Counted from the first letter of the stretch, positions 21,946-31,650 are shown. The stretch: DNA of 64,000 nucleotides from Blumeriella jaapii (GCA_009599575.1 VWND01000027.1:293001-357000); one strand, 5' to 3'. Program-made: numbers and translations. Notes: generated by a model not told the origin, from the letters alone.

Positions 21946-23090
21946 CTACAAATACTTTGCGATTTCCTTCTCAGTCCACTCCCAAAACTCTTGAGCGATG
22001 CCTGTACCCCCTTCTTCTTCGTCTTGCCCCCTTTCTCGATGTCTTTCCTCGGGCTAACTACTTTTCCCCAAGGCTCGACTGCCATCTCGTCAGTCTCACC
22101 GGTGTAAGGGGGTTCTCTCTATTGGAGAACTTACCAAAAGCGCCGTTGTTTTTCATAGAGATTTCCGGCGACAAGCCTGCGTACAGTTCTGTGTACGCTC
22201 CGTAGATAGGGTCATTCAACACCAGGTTGATAACGCCGCCTTGCCACCAAGGAAGGTTTTTGTACAGGTCCGTCTTCAGGAGCCCGGGATCGAGACTCTT
22301 CGCCAGAATCAGTACATCCAATCCAGAGCATGATGAGAACAAGGCAAGAGAAGAAGAACATCTTACCACGCTGACGATGCCGTCTTTTCCAAATCGCCGA
22401 GCGTACTCCTTGGCGTGGTAGATGTTGCCGGCCTTGCTGATTCCGTACCTCGTCCACGCACCTTTGTCGATATGGTAGTCTAGATTCGACACATCCAGGC
22501 CCCCGTGCGGCGAGAAGTTCTTCGCTGCGGACGAAGATACCCAGACGACTCGGACGCTGCCCGGAGGTGCTGTCTTGGCAGTAGCTTGCAGCAGGGGCGT
22601 GAGGAGCTTCGTGAACAGAAACGGCGCCAGATTATTAGTACCGATCTGGAGTTCATAGCCTTGCTCCGTTTTGCTGCCCTGAGGCGGTCTCATCACACCA
22701 GCGTTGTTCCAGAGCACGTGTAGTGACTGCTCTTGAGCGAGAAATGTCTCGGCTGAGGCTTTGATGGTCGTCAAATCGTTGAGGTCGAGATGAAGGTAGA
22801 CCAGTGCTCCTTTGGAGTCTTTGTGTTTTGATGTGAACTCTTCCATCGCCTTTTGAGCCTTGTCTTCTGAGCGAGCTGCGATGTAGACTTTTGCATTGTG
22901 ACCGTAGAGGATCTCTGCCAGGTCTTTACCAATACCGCTTGAAGAGCCAGTGACGATGAAAACCTAGGATTGTGGCTTGAGCTTCAAGTAACTAGAGATG
23001 AGCATTTTGGGAACTCACCTTGCCCGTTTGATCTGGAAGATTCTTCTCCGTAAGAGTAGGCTTCGTTGAAGCGAAGCCAAATAAACCCAT
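21946..23090 (-). CDS. Short-chain dehydrogenase/reductase, retinol-dehydrogenase-like (single-base frameshift near the C-terminus)
   Basis: Four exons: 23090-23019, 22963-22367, 22297-22135 and 22078-21946, with GT-AG introns of 55, 69 and 56 bp. The classical SDR features are present: cofactor motif TGSSSGIG at about residues 29-36, dinucleotide-binding LDLND, NNAG (about residue 104), catalytic Ser in VVWVSSSA, and YGISK (the YxxxK active site), then SLDPGLLKTDL. It should be a cytosolic or membrane-associated NAD(P)H-dependent oxidoreductase; substrate unknown. In the last exon the frame shifts: VEPWGKVVSPRKDIEKGG is in one frame and EEGGTGIAQEFWEWTEKEIA in another. One base added to the 5-C run at 22027-22031 reconnects them (321 residues, normal length). 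Confidence 0.88.
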
Positions 23091-24467
23091 GATGAATAAG
23101 ATGGCAACAGTGGTTAGAAGTATTCAATCTGTAATTCTTTGGAGAAGCTGAAAAATGATGATTGACACTCGTATCTTTGCTAAGAGATATATTTGAAGGT
23201 ACGAAGAACTTCACCTGAGAAGCCCCGGCACCGCTACTATATGTAGTAAGACATCTACTTCCCGGCCAATTCTTCATGGCGTCCAGATTGCAATCGTATG
23301 ATGCCTGAGATCAACTGAGCCATACAAAATCCATCTCGGTACGCACTTTGCCTGATACATAGTATGTGGTGCTACTCGACGAAAAATGCGCACACCACTC
23401 AGGTCTTTGCCCACTGTCAGATGTTACTGATATCACATGCCTTCTGCGTGCTTGGCTTCCATCGCTCACAGCTCCGTTTCGGGCCTGCTTACGCACTAGC
23501 TTCCGAAGTTATATGTTGACTCTGCTTACGAGCGCTTTATGTGTAACGCCTGTGAGTATCTATCTCGAACTGGGTCTCACCAAACTATGAGGAAGGTCGT
23601 CGACTTCCCTCTCTCGGATTTTTCCACAAGACATCAAATTCCTGTAAATACTAAGAATCAAGGTTGGCGGATGAGTCGTTCTAAAGTGATGAACGAACAA
23701 CCAACTGTTGAAGTAGTGGCAGCTACTAACCATTTTTCACATGCGAGTATTCGCGAAAACCCGGTTAAATACCGCCGTGAAGCTGAAATAGAAGGACCAG
23801 GATTGAAAAACGGAATAATATCGATATCCACGAGATGCCGTTCACATCGAGCTCATTGTGGCGAAGTGATGGTTTAGTAATGAGGATCTCGGGTGCATGC
23901 CACACTCAATCTTAGAAGAACAACCCGAACATCTTCAAAAGCACCACGGAGCGAGGAAATTCAAAAGCAAGCATTTGCCACCCTTCTCAATCCTCGAACA
24001 GATAATAGTAGAGAATGCGTTTCTGGAATTCCTACACGGGATGTACTCATCCATGTATAATATGTTGCTTAGGTACTGTGCCAACTTGGTGCAGGGAACT
24101 TTACCAGCATCAAGTGAACCACAACAGTATCCAGATCTGGGATCCAGATCACTGTGCAACACCTAAAGAAGCCTCACACCTAGAACCAAAGATATCCCAC
24201 AATGCCGGCCCGCGACAATGCAGTCGATGACGAAATTGTAGTGACTCTGAAAGTCGAGGCCTTAAAACATGCTTCGAGAAACACATAGACGATGCTAAGT
24301 TAGGAAATGGGGTCTCTTGATTAAGTACTCAACAGTTGCTCATCCCAATTTTCTCAAATCATAACTCCTGCGAACAGCAGAACGCCGCCGCTTGTAAAAC
24401 AGCCAAAGAAAGCATGCATACAAATCTAATCTGCTCTGAGATCGTCAAACATTGACAATACAACACA
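23091..24467. other. Long intergenic region
   Basis: About 1.4 kb. Short ORFs exist on both strands (for example 23539-23877), but none shows a domain, signal peptide or consistent splice structure. Probably the dehydrogenase promoter plus the 3' region of the next minus-strand gene. Confidence 0.5.
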
Positions 24468-25290
24468 TCACTTTGGCCCTTGAAGCAACTTCATGGCATT
24501 CTGGAAAGCATCAACGACCTGGATGTCTAGATTTCTGTCAGACCATAGCATAATTTCGGGTATAGAAGCACGTACAATGTTTCTTCTTCTCTTCCAAGGA
24601 CTCCTCTTGGATCTGAGTGAATCTCGTACGGGTTTTGAGTCTGTTTGAAGTCACTAACTGTGCTTTGCAGGAATAGCGGCCGGGCTTGCCTCTTGGAAAG
24701 TCTAGTATTGTCACGATTAGACCCCGCCTCAGCCCATCTCATGAATGCCTTCCGGACTAAATTAACACCACACCAATGAAGCTTAAGGTAATGATCACTC
24801 ACATTGGAAAGTTTAAGAACTCTGTCCATGACCTTATTTTCGGCGTCGTCCAGCTTAGCCATCTGTAGCGTATAATTATACTCGAATTGGGCCCAGTCCA
24901 TTTTTTTCAGCTCACCATCGAGGCTCTCTTCAAGTTGTTTAGTCGCATTGCTTTCTCCGGAGTGCTCGTCCTCGTCCCCATCCCCATGCTCTTTCTCACG
25001 ACCATCCGTCTCCGCAAGACTCTCCGATGGAGAGATTGTGCCGGAGTCTTGCCTAGAGGGCAAAGACGAAGGAACCTGAACGACTGCTCCAGCAGCCTCT
25101 GTGGCCTCCATCTCAGCGAAGCTCAATGTTGCCTGGTGAAAACCGCTAGCTGGGCCAGCTGATAGCGAGGTTCTGGACCTTTTCGTCTTGGCCGGAGATG
25201 GCTTGGGACTTCAAGCAAGAGGGATATCTGTAAGGATCTCACAGCTGACGTGCGAGCCACTGTACGTGGATTGAAGTCGTGATATTTCAT
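24468..25290 (-). CDS. Small conserved fungal protein of unknown function, intron-rich, with one GC-AG intron
   Basis: Proposed exons: 25290-25243, 25186-24803, 24748-24690, 24640-24576 and 24526-24468 (204 residues, in frame). The C-terminal part is best supported: splicing gives NTRLSKRLKTRTRFTQIQEE, SLEEKKKHYIQVV, DAFQNAMKLLQGPK, resembling a fungal family I remember with the pattern RAxKRLKTRxxFVxLxExxLxxKRxHxxEVVxAFxxAxxLL. The N-terminal half is acidic, with a TLSFAEMEATEAAG motif. Intron 24641-24689 starts GCAAGC, a GC-AG intron. Intron 24749-24802 uses an unusual GGAAG acceptor; the alternative TTTAG acceptor at 24757 would need one extra base. The first exon (MKYHDFNPRTVARTSA) is uncertain; translation could instead start at 25111. 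A predicted helical C-terminus suggests a coiled-coil partner role, but that is inference. Confidence 0.65.
24641..24689 (-). other. GC-AG intron
   Basis: Donor AAGAG|GCAAGC and acceptor AAACAG|ACTC. Removing it joins SKR to LKTRTRF in the frame expected for the family. No GT donor nearby gives the same result. Confidence 0.75.
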
Positions 25291-25605
25291 TTTCTCGAAG
25301 CGTGACGGGACTTTCTTCAACGCGCATCCACGTGACTGTTATCGGACTGCCAAGCGAGCGATAAGGACGGGACTGAGACGGCCTTGACGTCTTGTCCTCG
25401 AGACCAACTACATCAGCCTTGTGCCGTTTCGAGTCATCTCCATCATGACCGTTCTATAACACGCCTGTCGCCACCGTCCTCAGTTCTCTCTACGATATGT
25501 ATCGGCTCGAGAATCCCAACAGTGCCACTGTTCCCTTCTACGACACACGCTCATCAGCATTCCTGGTAGGCTACACGCCGGCGAGATACTGGGACTCTCC
25601 GCGAA
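25291..25605. promoter_or_regulatory. Divergent promoter between the small conserved gene and the ATG14-type gene
   Basis: 315 bp between start codons. CT-rich on the plus strand toward the ATG14 start (25430-25560), a common feature of fungal promoters. No TATA box seen. Confidence 0.5.
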
Positions 25606-27197
25606 ATGCAGTGCGATATTTGTTTTCGTGCCGGCGGACTAGGTGAAAAGAAGCTGCACTTTCTATGCCCAATCGATGCGCGGAACAAACTCTACGACAT
25701 GCGGATTCAAAACGCTCTGGTCCTTGTCGAGAACGACAATTTGAATTCGCAAATCACCAGCCTCCTCTCGCCCAACGGCGCGGATCGGGGTGAACAGCCC
25801 TCGAACGCTGCTTTAGCATGCAATGCTCTTTCTGCTGAGAAGTTCCAGTCTGTAGGAAGGACTCAGCAGATCATCACAAGAGCAGATGAGCTGCGGGCAA
25901 AGGTCGAGCTGGCCAAGGATGAGATGGTCAAAAGGAGGGCAGCGTTATGTCGCAGGAAGTCAGACTTGGCTTCAGCATCAAATGGGGTCGATACTCGCAG
26001 GGCCCGACAGACCGAAGAAGTAGAGAAGTCAATACGGATGACGAGGTACAAGTGGAACCAAGGCCATGCCACCACCGCGTCATCCCGGACTTTTTTGTGC
26101 GGCGAGGCTGCCAAACTCTACGGACTCAAGAGGGCACGAAAGAACAACGGTAGCGAAGAATACAGAATAGGCGGGGTAGGTATCGTGGACTTGAGATCTT
26201 TGAACAGTGAGCTGTCCTTGAGCTATTGCGCCCTTGTCTCTAATCATCAATAGCTGCGAGTCCGGCCCAGATATCCACGGCTTTGTCACATGTCGTACAT
26301 CTCTTGATGCTTTCTACACACTACCTAGCTATTCGGCTACCCGCCGAGATAACACTCCCTCATCGAGACTATCCGCTACCTACCATCTTTCCGATTTCCT
26401 CGTCATACAAGCACACAGATGTGCCATTCCCGGGCACAACGCCGAGTCACTCCTCGAACACGAGCCCAGCAGCCTCACGGCATTCGGAACCACTGAACCT
26501 CCCTCATCCGCGGCCACTCTTTATTAAAAAGCCCCTCCCTCTACTTTCAGCAGAAGACCCATCTAGTTACGGGCTTTTCCTTGAAGGCGTCACGCTTCTC
26601 GCATACAACATAGCTTGGCTCAGCAAAAGTCAAGGCATACCTGTGGGCGAGGATAGCAGTTTCGACGATATTTGCAATATCGGTCGAAACCTTTATAATC
26701 TGCTTATTGGTCCCAGGCCTAGACTTGCGCCGAGCAGCAGAGTGACTTCTAACCAAAGCACACCCATCAAAGGCGGACGCGATACAGATGGCGAGAGCCA
26801 GAGAAGCAAAACGCCCGTCGTAACTATGGGCAAGTACTCTCATGGAAGTGCGCACTCGTCCTTGGGAAGTGCGGAAGGTTCCGAGTTGGTCCGGAGCTGG
26901 AAACTTACCAGTCCCATGAAGTTGGTCGACAGACTTAGAGGGCAGCTCTTGAGCGAAGTTGCCAACGCTGAGTGGGAGGTCCTGAATGCTGATGCTTGGG
27001 CCGTGGAAGACGAGATGGGCGACGACGGAGTCGTTGTGGCAGCGCGCAAAGACGGGGAGACAAACGTGAACCTCGGCATGCAAAGTTTCATGAGCATGAG
27101 GACGGTGGTAGAGGCCGTTGAGATGGTCGGTGCTGGGGGCGAGAGGAAGCCTGGAACCAGCGGGTGGACGAAGTTGAGGGGCGACATCGCGAGGTAG
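25606..27197 (+). CDS. ATG14: ATG14/Barkor-type autophagy protein, subunit of phosphatidylinositol 3-kinase complex I
   Basis: Exons 25606-26206 and 26254-27197 around a 47-bp intron (GTGAGC, branch TCTAATC, ATAG), giving 514 residues. The N-terminus has a Cys motif, MQCDICFRAGG with FLCPIDARN and LYDMRI, as in fungal Atg14. A helical, Arg/Glu-rich segment follows (about residues 85-150: IITRADELRAKVELAKDEM and on), fitting the coiled coil that binds Vps30/Beclin. Splicing yields NTASPAQISTALSHVVHLLM, HYLAIRLPAEITLP, the hallmark block of the UVRAG/ATG14 domain. The later YGLFLEGVTLLAYNIAWL is also typical. The C-terminal third is Ser-rich and ends in GWTKLRGDIAR. In yeast and mammals Atg14 directs the lipid kinase Vps34 to autophagosome formation sites; that role is inferred here. 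Separating it from the related UVRAG/Vps38 rests on size and the N-terminal Cys motif. Confidence 0.85.
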
Positions 27198-28260
27198 GAT
27201 TCTGATGATTTAGCCCTGGTACCATGAATGCAGACATCCTCCAACACTGCGCAGCCAATCGATTTCCATTCTTAGTATTCCCTTATTCTGCGATGACTAG
27301 TCGACGAGGATTCGGGATGTCACAGCTCTTCCTCTTCATTACTTTGCTCGCTCCCAGTGTGGGCTGGGATCCGCAGCTCATATTGAGAAGGATCTAGGCA
27401 GCTTTGTGGGAAACTCGCTTAGTGAAAGGAAGGTAAACAGTGCTCCACCACCCACCAATGTTGGCCGGGAGCCGGGACATCTGACATCTATCTACCACAG
27501 TACATACCTACCGTACCTACAGTACAGTGTAAACAGCCGGCTCGTATCGCAACGTGGCTATGACGATCTACGACGTGCAACAAAGCAGCGGGCCACGGAA
27601 GACTGACGTGGTCCAGTGTTTCGACTCGGGCGCGCAGAGATCCAACGTGAAACGTCGAAGAAAGCGTGTTTGTGTTGGGGTACGGGTCGAGGCCCGAACG
27701 TGAAACGGTCTAGATGTTTGGGTGTCGGGTAACCCACCCCGAGAAATCGTTATCATCTGCCGAAACACTTTCGAATTTCAAATCCTCCGATTAAGTTCGT
27801 GGGATTGACGTCGCAATAATCGGGGGGGGGGGGGGGGGGGGGGCGGGGGATTCGACTCATCCGACAAAGCTGCGCCCATTGCACAAGGGGGGCATACCAA
27901 ACACCGCCGGTGTTTTCTTACCGTACCCCCCCCCCCCCCAGCCTCGGCACCTTCGTTTTTTGTGTACTTCTAACTCTGTCTGTCCATAGGACAGCGTTGG
28001 TTCTCTGAGTAGTACAGTACACAGTACTGTAAAGTACCGTACAGTACTGTACATAGCACCATGGACGCAGAGCCGATATCTTGCTCGGTCACGTCGGCCA
28101 CGCGGTTACCAAAACAAGGTGGCACCCATTTGTCCTCAGCGACGGATGCAGCACTCTGCACCTAGCCCAATGTCTGCCAGTCCTCATCTGCCACGACTTC
28201 GGGCTCGTTTGCCAATGCGGGTCCCGGAAGCAAAGTACGGTACTGTACACAGTACTGTGT
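27198..28260. other. Intergenic region with homopolymer tracts and GTAC palindromes
   Basis: No gene seen. Contains a 22-G run (27822-27843), a 14-C run (27926-27939) and two clusters of ACAGTACTGTAC-type palindromes (27490-27530; 28012-28052). It marks the change from the conserved gene block to the accessory block. Confidence 0.7.
27822..27843. repeat. 22-bp G homopolymer
   Basis: Uninterrupted G tract followed by C and five more G. Eighty-three bases on, a 14-C tract (27926-27939) could pair with it. The lengths are likely unstable in vivo or in sequencing. Confidence 0.9.
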
Positions 28261-28275
28261 AGTACTGTAGGGCGC
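28012..28275. repeat. GTACTGTAC palindrome clusters (two)
   Basis: At 28012-28052 and 28234-28272 the motif ACAGTACTGT or TACAGTACTGTA repeats several times with short spacers. Similar clusters occur at 27490-27530, 28535-28580, 30265-30305, 31830-31872, 32834-32862 and 34085-34155. Confidence 0.75.
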
Positions 28276-28310
28276 AAACAGTATCTGCACCCCCTTGCAG
28301 CCAAGATAGT
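28262..28310 (-). repeat. Inverted copy of the secreted-gene promoter module
   Basis: Read on the minus strand, this stretch matches the promoter-proximal block of the two secreted-protein genes: CTTGGCTGCAA, GGGGGTGCAG, TTTGC-CCCTAC then a GTACTGT palindrome (compare 30768-30815 on the plus strand). It lies immediately outside the left edge of the duplicated unit. Confidence 0.65.
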
Positions 28311-28969
28311 CAACAGTACAGCCAACGTATGCTTCACGCAGTCAAGAAGAAATGACGTAGAATCATACTGTTTTGCTCAGCCGCTTTCACGTTGAACATG
28401 CTCCAAACTCTTTACAATGCATTAATGTCAGGGATTTGTGACTGAGTAGCTTTACCACTTGGCTATACCGGCCAAAAAGGCGCGCTGATAGAGTTCGGGC
28501 TCTGTTAGCTATTCTACCACTTAATGTGCTCACGTGTGTACACTACACTGTGTACGAAGTATGTGTACATTCGTACATACCACTCGTAACACTCGGTCAT
28601 TCTCGGAACTCAAGTTTTAAATCTTAAATCTTTCAAAGTCTCAAACCATAAGAGTTGCACAATGCGTAGTTGGTTTAAAAAATAAACTTGGACTTTCGCT
28701 TATTCGTTTACACATCAGCTTTTTGTTACGACGGATGTACCTGATTTTCTCAACGTTGATCTGCTCCACGAATTCACCTGAATTATTCTTCCTTTTTTCC
28801 CCCAACGATTCGTAAACGTGATCACCAAAGCTAAAAAGCGGTGTACAGAACAGAATTTTAAACTGGAGTATTTACTTTCCTACACAGCCCGATAATACTG
28901 TGTATGACTGAACTTATTGAAATTTACTTTGGCTATCGAATTAGGTTTTGAAAATTCTATCACGAATCG

Positions 28970-29262
28970 TGTAAATTTTACCGTGTATGCAAAGGGAGTG
29001 CAGATACTTTTGCACCCTACGGTACTGTATTGAACAGCATAACGTAGAAAATGTATATAAATAACCCAAGCCATGTTTTCAGCACAGCAGCCTCTATCAG
29101 CACAGCAGCTTCTATCAGCACACTCTTACCCATTTATCAAAACACTTTGCCTTTATACCAACTTGCGCAAGAAACGGACACAATATCAATCCCACCCACT
29201 TTTTGTCAGCATCAAACACATTTCACTACCCATTTCGAACTTCACCACCTATCTCGCACAAA
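28970..29262 (+). promoter_or_regulatory. Core promoter and leader of secreted-protein gene 1
   Basis: TATATAAAT (29053-29061) lies about 200 bp before the start codon. Upstream is an imperfect inverted repeat GAGTGCA...TGCACCC (about 28997-29020) and a GGTACTGTA motif, both conserved in copy 2. The leader carries a tandem 18-bp repeat, AGCACAGCAGCYTCTATC, at about 29081-29116. Confidence 0.6.
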
Positions 29263-29553
29263 ATGCAGCTTTCTACCTCCGTCGTCACTATGATCCTTGC
29301 TTTCGCTTCCTCCGTCATCGCCCAAGACATACCAGTACGGCCTAAGTGCCAAATAACCAGCAGCCGCGACAAAGGCGCCAAGTGCACACAGAAAAGGATA
29401 GGCTTTCTTTGCGCGGGATCTGCGGCCAGCTCTTGTCTCTCGAATGAGCACATTGTCACCGATGGTAATACCAACTCAGGGAATGCGGCTACCTGCGATG
29501 GCAAGGCGGCCGATACTCCATGTAACGAGATTATTTACTGCTGCCTGAAATAA
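29263..29553 (+). CDS. Small secreted cysteine-rich protein, copy 1 (effector-like, function unknown)
   Basis: Intronless, 96 residues. A signal peptide is obvious: MQLSTSVVTMILAFASSVIA with likely cleavage before Gln21. The mature protein of about 76 residues has eight cysteines at 29, 41, 50, 58, 78, 87, 93 and 94, spacing C-x11-C-x8-C-x7-C-x19-C-x8-C-x5-CC. All eight spacings recur exactly in the duplicate copy although most other residues differ, which argues for a disulfide-stabilised fold under selection. The pattern does not match hydrophobins (CC is at the end only), and I do not recognise the family. Start chosen at 29263 because an in-frame upstream ATG (29203) would place 20 residues before the signal peptide. 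Candidate effector or other apoplastic protein by features alone. Confidence 0.8.
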   Translation: MQLSTSVVTMILAFASSVIAQDIPVRPKCQITSSRDKGAKCTQKRIGFLCAGSAASSCLSNEHIVTDGNTNSGNAATCDGKAADTPCNEIIYCCLK

Positions 29554-30023
29554 AGCGGTTGTTGATCGAAGAAGAAAGGTTCCCTAAAGGCGGAATTTGA
29601 ATTGGACTGGTATTGCAATTGGACGGAGGGATTTTCATGGTTGTGATGGCTGGCAGAGAGAAAGAGCTTTGTTTTTCATCAATCGGTCTGACGATTTCAC
29701 GGTCGCAAATTAACTGTATTGATGTAAGGGAATGGAACACTAGTTTGTTGGTCACGCCATACCTTCAACTTCGAAAACCCGTAGTCAATGCAAACCTCCT
29801 ACGAACCTTTTGCTCGTTCGCTCTCTTGACAATTGAAAAAGAAATAAATGCTATTCAACTTATTTGCCAATAGCTACAATGCGTATTATGCTATGATAAG
29901 AAATACGAAGTGCGGAGAAAAAGCATAAGAAAGCTTTTATTAAGATTCAGCCCGTAATTGCCGAAAGCAATCAGGCCTCGGAAGGCCAGAGTTGAAAAGA
30001 TCTGAATGTTTTTCGAAGTACTG

Positions 30024-30074
30024 TATAACGGTTCACTCTTTTGCCACCTCTCGTGTCACCCCAGCAACTAGGTA
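30024..30074 (+). repeat. 5' fragment of a family-1 Gypsy LTR at the duplication junction
   Basis: About 51 bp starting TATAACGG and including CACTCTTTTGCCACCTC and CACCCCAGCAACTA, the first fifth of the LTR seen at 38603 and 41640. It breaks off where duplicated unit 2 begins. Confidence 0.85.
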
Positions 30075-30767
30075 TCTGTGTACAGCCAACGTAGACTTCA
30101 TGCAGTCAAGAACTCAGCCGCTTTCACGCTTAACATGCCCCAAACCCGTTACAATGCATTAATCTCAGGGACATGTGGCTAAGTAGCGTTACCACTTGGC
30201 TACACAGATACCGGCCAAAAAGGCGCGTTGATAGAGTTCGGGCTCATTTAGCTATTCACTTGATGTGCTTGCGTACACAGTATACACTGTGTACATTCGT
30301 ACTGTAACACTCATAACACTCGGTTATTCTCGGAACTCGAGTTTTAAATCTTAAATCTTTTAAACTCGCAAACCATAAGAGTTGCACAATGCGTAGTTGG
30401 CTTAAAAAATAAACTTGGACTTTCGCTTATTCGTTCTTAAATCGGCTTTTTATTACTACGTATACACAGTATTGAATTTTCTCAACGTTGTTCTGCTCCT
30501 CGAATTCTACTGAAATACTCAGCCATTTCTGGCACGTGGTGAATTTGCTCCAAAACATGTAAAACTCGTTATATCGAAATATTTTTAAAAATTAGTCTTA
30601 TTTGTTTTTTCAACGATTCGTACTGTAAACGTGATTGCCAAAGCTAAAAAGCGTTACACTGTACAAAATTTCAAACTGGAGTGTTTACTTTTACAAGCCG
30701 CCAGATAAATAGTAATTACCTTGGCTATCATATCAAGTGTGTTTAATCTGTCTTGGCTGTATCAAGT

Positions 30768-30993
30768 TTACCTTGGCTGCAAAAGGGGGTGCAGAGACTT
30801 TTTGCACCCTACTGTATATAAATGACCCAAGCCTTCTCTTCAACACAGCAGTTTCGATTAGCCCACACTCTTACCCATTATCAAGATACTCTGCCTTTAC
30901 ACCAACGTCCGCTAGAAACGGAAACAATTTCAATCCAACCCATCTTTTTATCAGCATCAAAAACATTCCACCACCTTTTTTATCTCAAACAAA
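30768..30993 (+). promoter_or_regulatory. Core promoter of secreted-protein gene 2
   Basis: TATATAAAT at 30815-30823. A hairpin-capable inverted repeat GGGTGCA...TGCACCC (about 30787-30809) sits just upstream and is better paired than in copy 1. An ACTGTA motif adjoins the TATA box. Confidence 0.6.
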
Positions 30994-31289
30994 ATGCAGC
31001 TTTCTACCTCCGTCGTGGCTGTGGTCATCGCTTTCGCTTCCTCCCTCCGCCGCCGCCCCCCCCCCTAGAATTCAACTGCCCCCTGACCAGCAGCAGCAAG
31101 CACGGCTCCAAGTGCACATGGGTTGTCCAAAATTTCGTATGCACGGGTGGAACGGATAACATTTGTGAACCGAATGAGCTCAGACGCGAAAATTACCATA
31201 CCGATGGGATAAACCTGCAAACCTGCCAAGGTCTGCAGACCGATCAAACGTGTCCCGAACTTGTATATTGCTGCCCGAAACCCTCCTAA
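30994..31289 (+). pseudogene. Small secreted cysteine-rich protein, copy 2, frame-broken at a poly-C tract
   Basis: Paralogue of the gene at 29263. The signal-peptide part (MQLSTSVVAVVIAFASS) is in one frame and runs into a TAG at 31066, immediately after a 10-C tract (31056-31065). The mature part (EFNCPLTSSSKHGSKC onward, to YCCPKPS) is open in a different frame, with the same eight-cysteine spacing as copy 1. One more C would restore a 98-residue protein, so this may be a real null allele, a length-variable tract or a sequencing undercount. Intact cysteine spacing in the broken frame suggests it was functional until recently. Confidence 0.75.
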
Positions 31290-31650
31290 TAATGTGGTCG
31301 GACTGGTGTTGCAGTTGGACGATGCAATTCAACGGTTCCAGTTGGACGAAAGGATTTTCATGGTTGCAAGAGCTGGCAGCCTTTGGCTAGGGCTAGGGCT
31401 TTGTTTATATACAGCACTGGAGGAGAGAAAGAGATTTGTTTTTAACCAATCAGTCTAACGATTTGACGGTCGTAGATTCAACTGAATTAAAGGAGAAATG
31501 ATACGCTTTGAGACTCCCCTGCCAATAGCTACAATGCGTATTGTGCTGTCATAAGAAATACGAAGTGCGGAAAAGAAGCACAAGAGAGCCTCCATCAGGA
31601 TTCAGCCCGTGGTTGCCGAGGGCAAGCAGGCCCCGGAAGGCCAGGGGAGG

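Larger units (their letters stand above)
28306..29995 (+). repeat. Tandem duplication, unit 1
   Basis: About 1.6-1.7 kb alignable by eye with 30075-31650. Shared landmarks in the same order are TACAGCCAACGTA, CAATGCATTAAT, ACCGGCCAAAAAGGCGCG, the TATA region, the secreted-protein gene, GGATTTTCATGGTTG and AATAGCTACAATGCGTATT, with GGCC-GGAAGGCCAG at the end. Copies differ by substitutions and small indels, so the duplication is not recent. Confidence 0.9.
30075..31650 (+). repeat. Tandem duplication, unit 2
   Basis: Second copy of the unit beginning at 28306, starting GTACAGCCAACGTAG directly after the LTR fragment and ending near CCCCGGAAGGCCAGG. It retains the promoter, gene and downstream landmarks. 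Confidence 0.9.

Noticed and set aside
23539..23877. 112-codon plus-strand ORF in the intergenic region
   Set aside because: Composition unlike a structured protein and no recognisable motif or splice structure.
29263..29553. Hydrophobin identity for the eight-cysteine protein
   Set aside because: Hydrophobins have CC as the second/third and sixth/seventh cysteines; here the only CC pair is at the very end.
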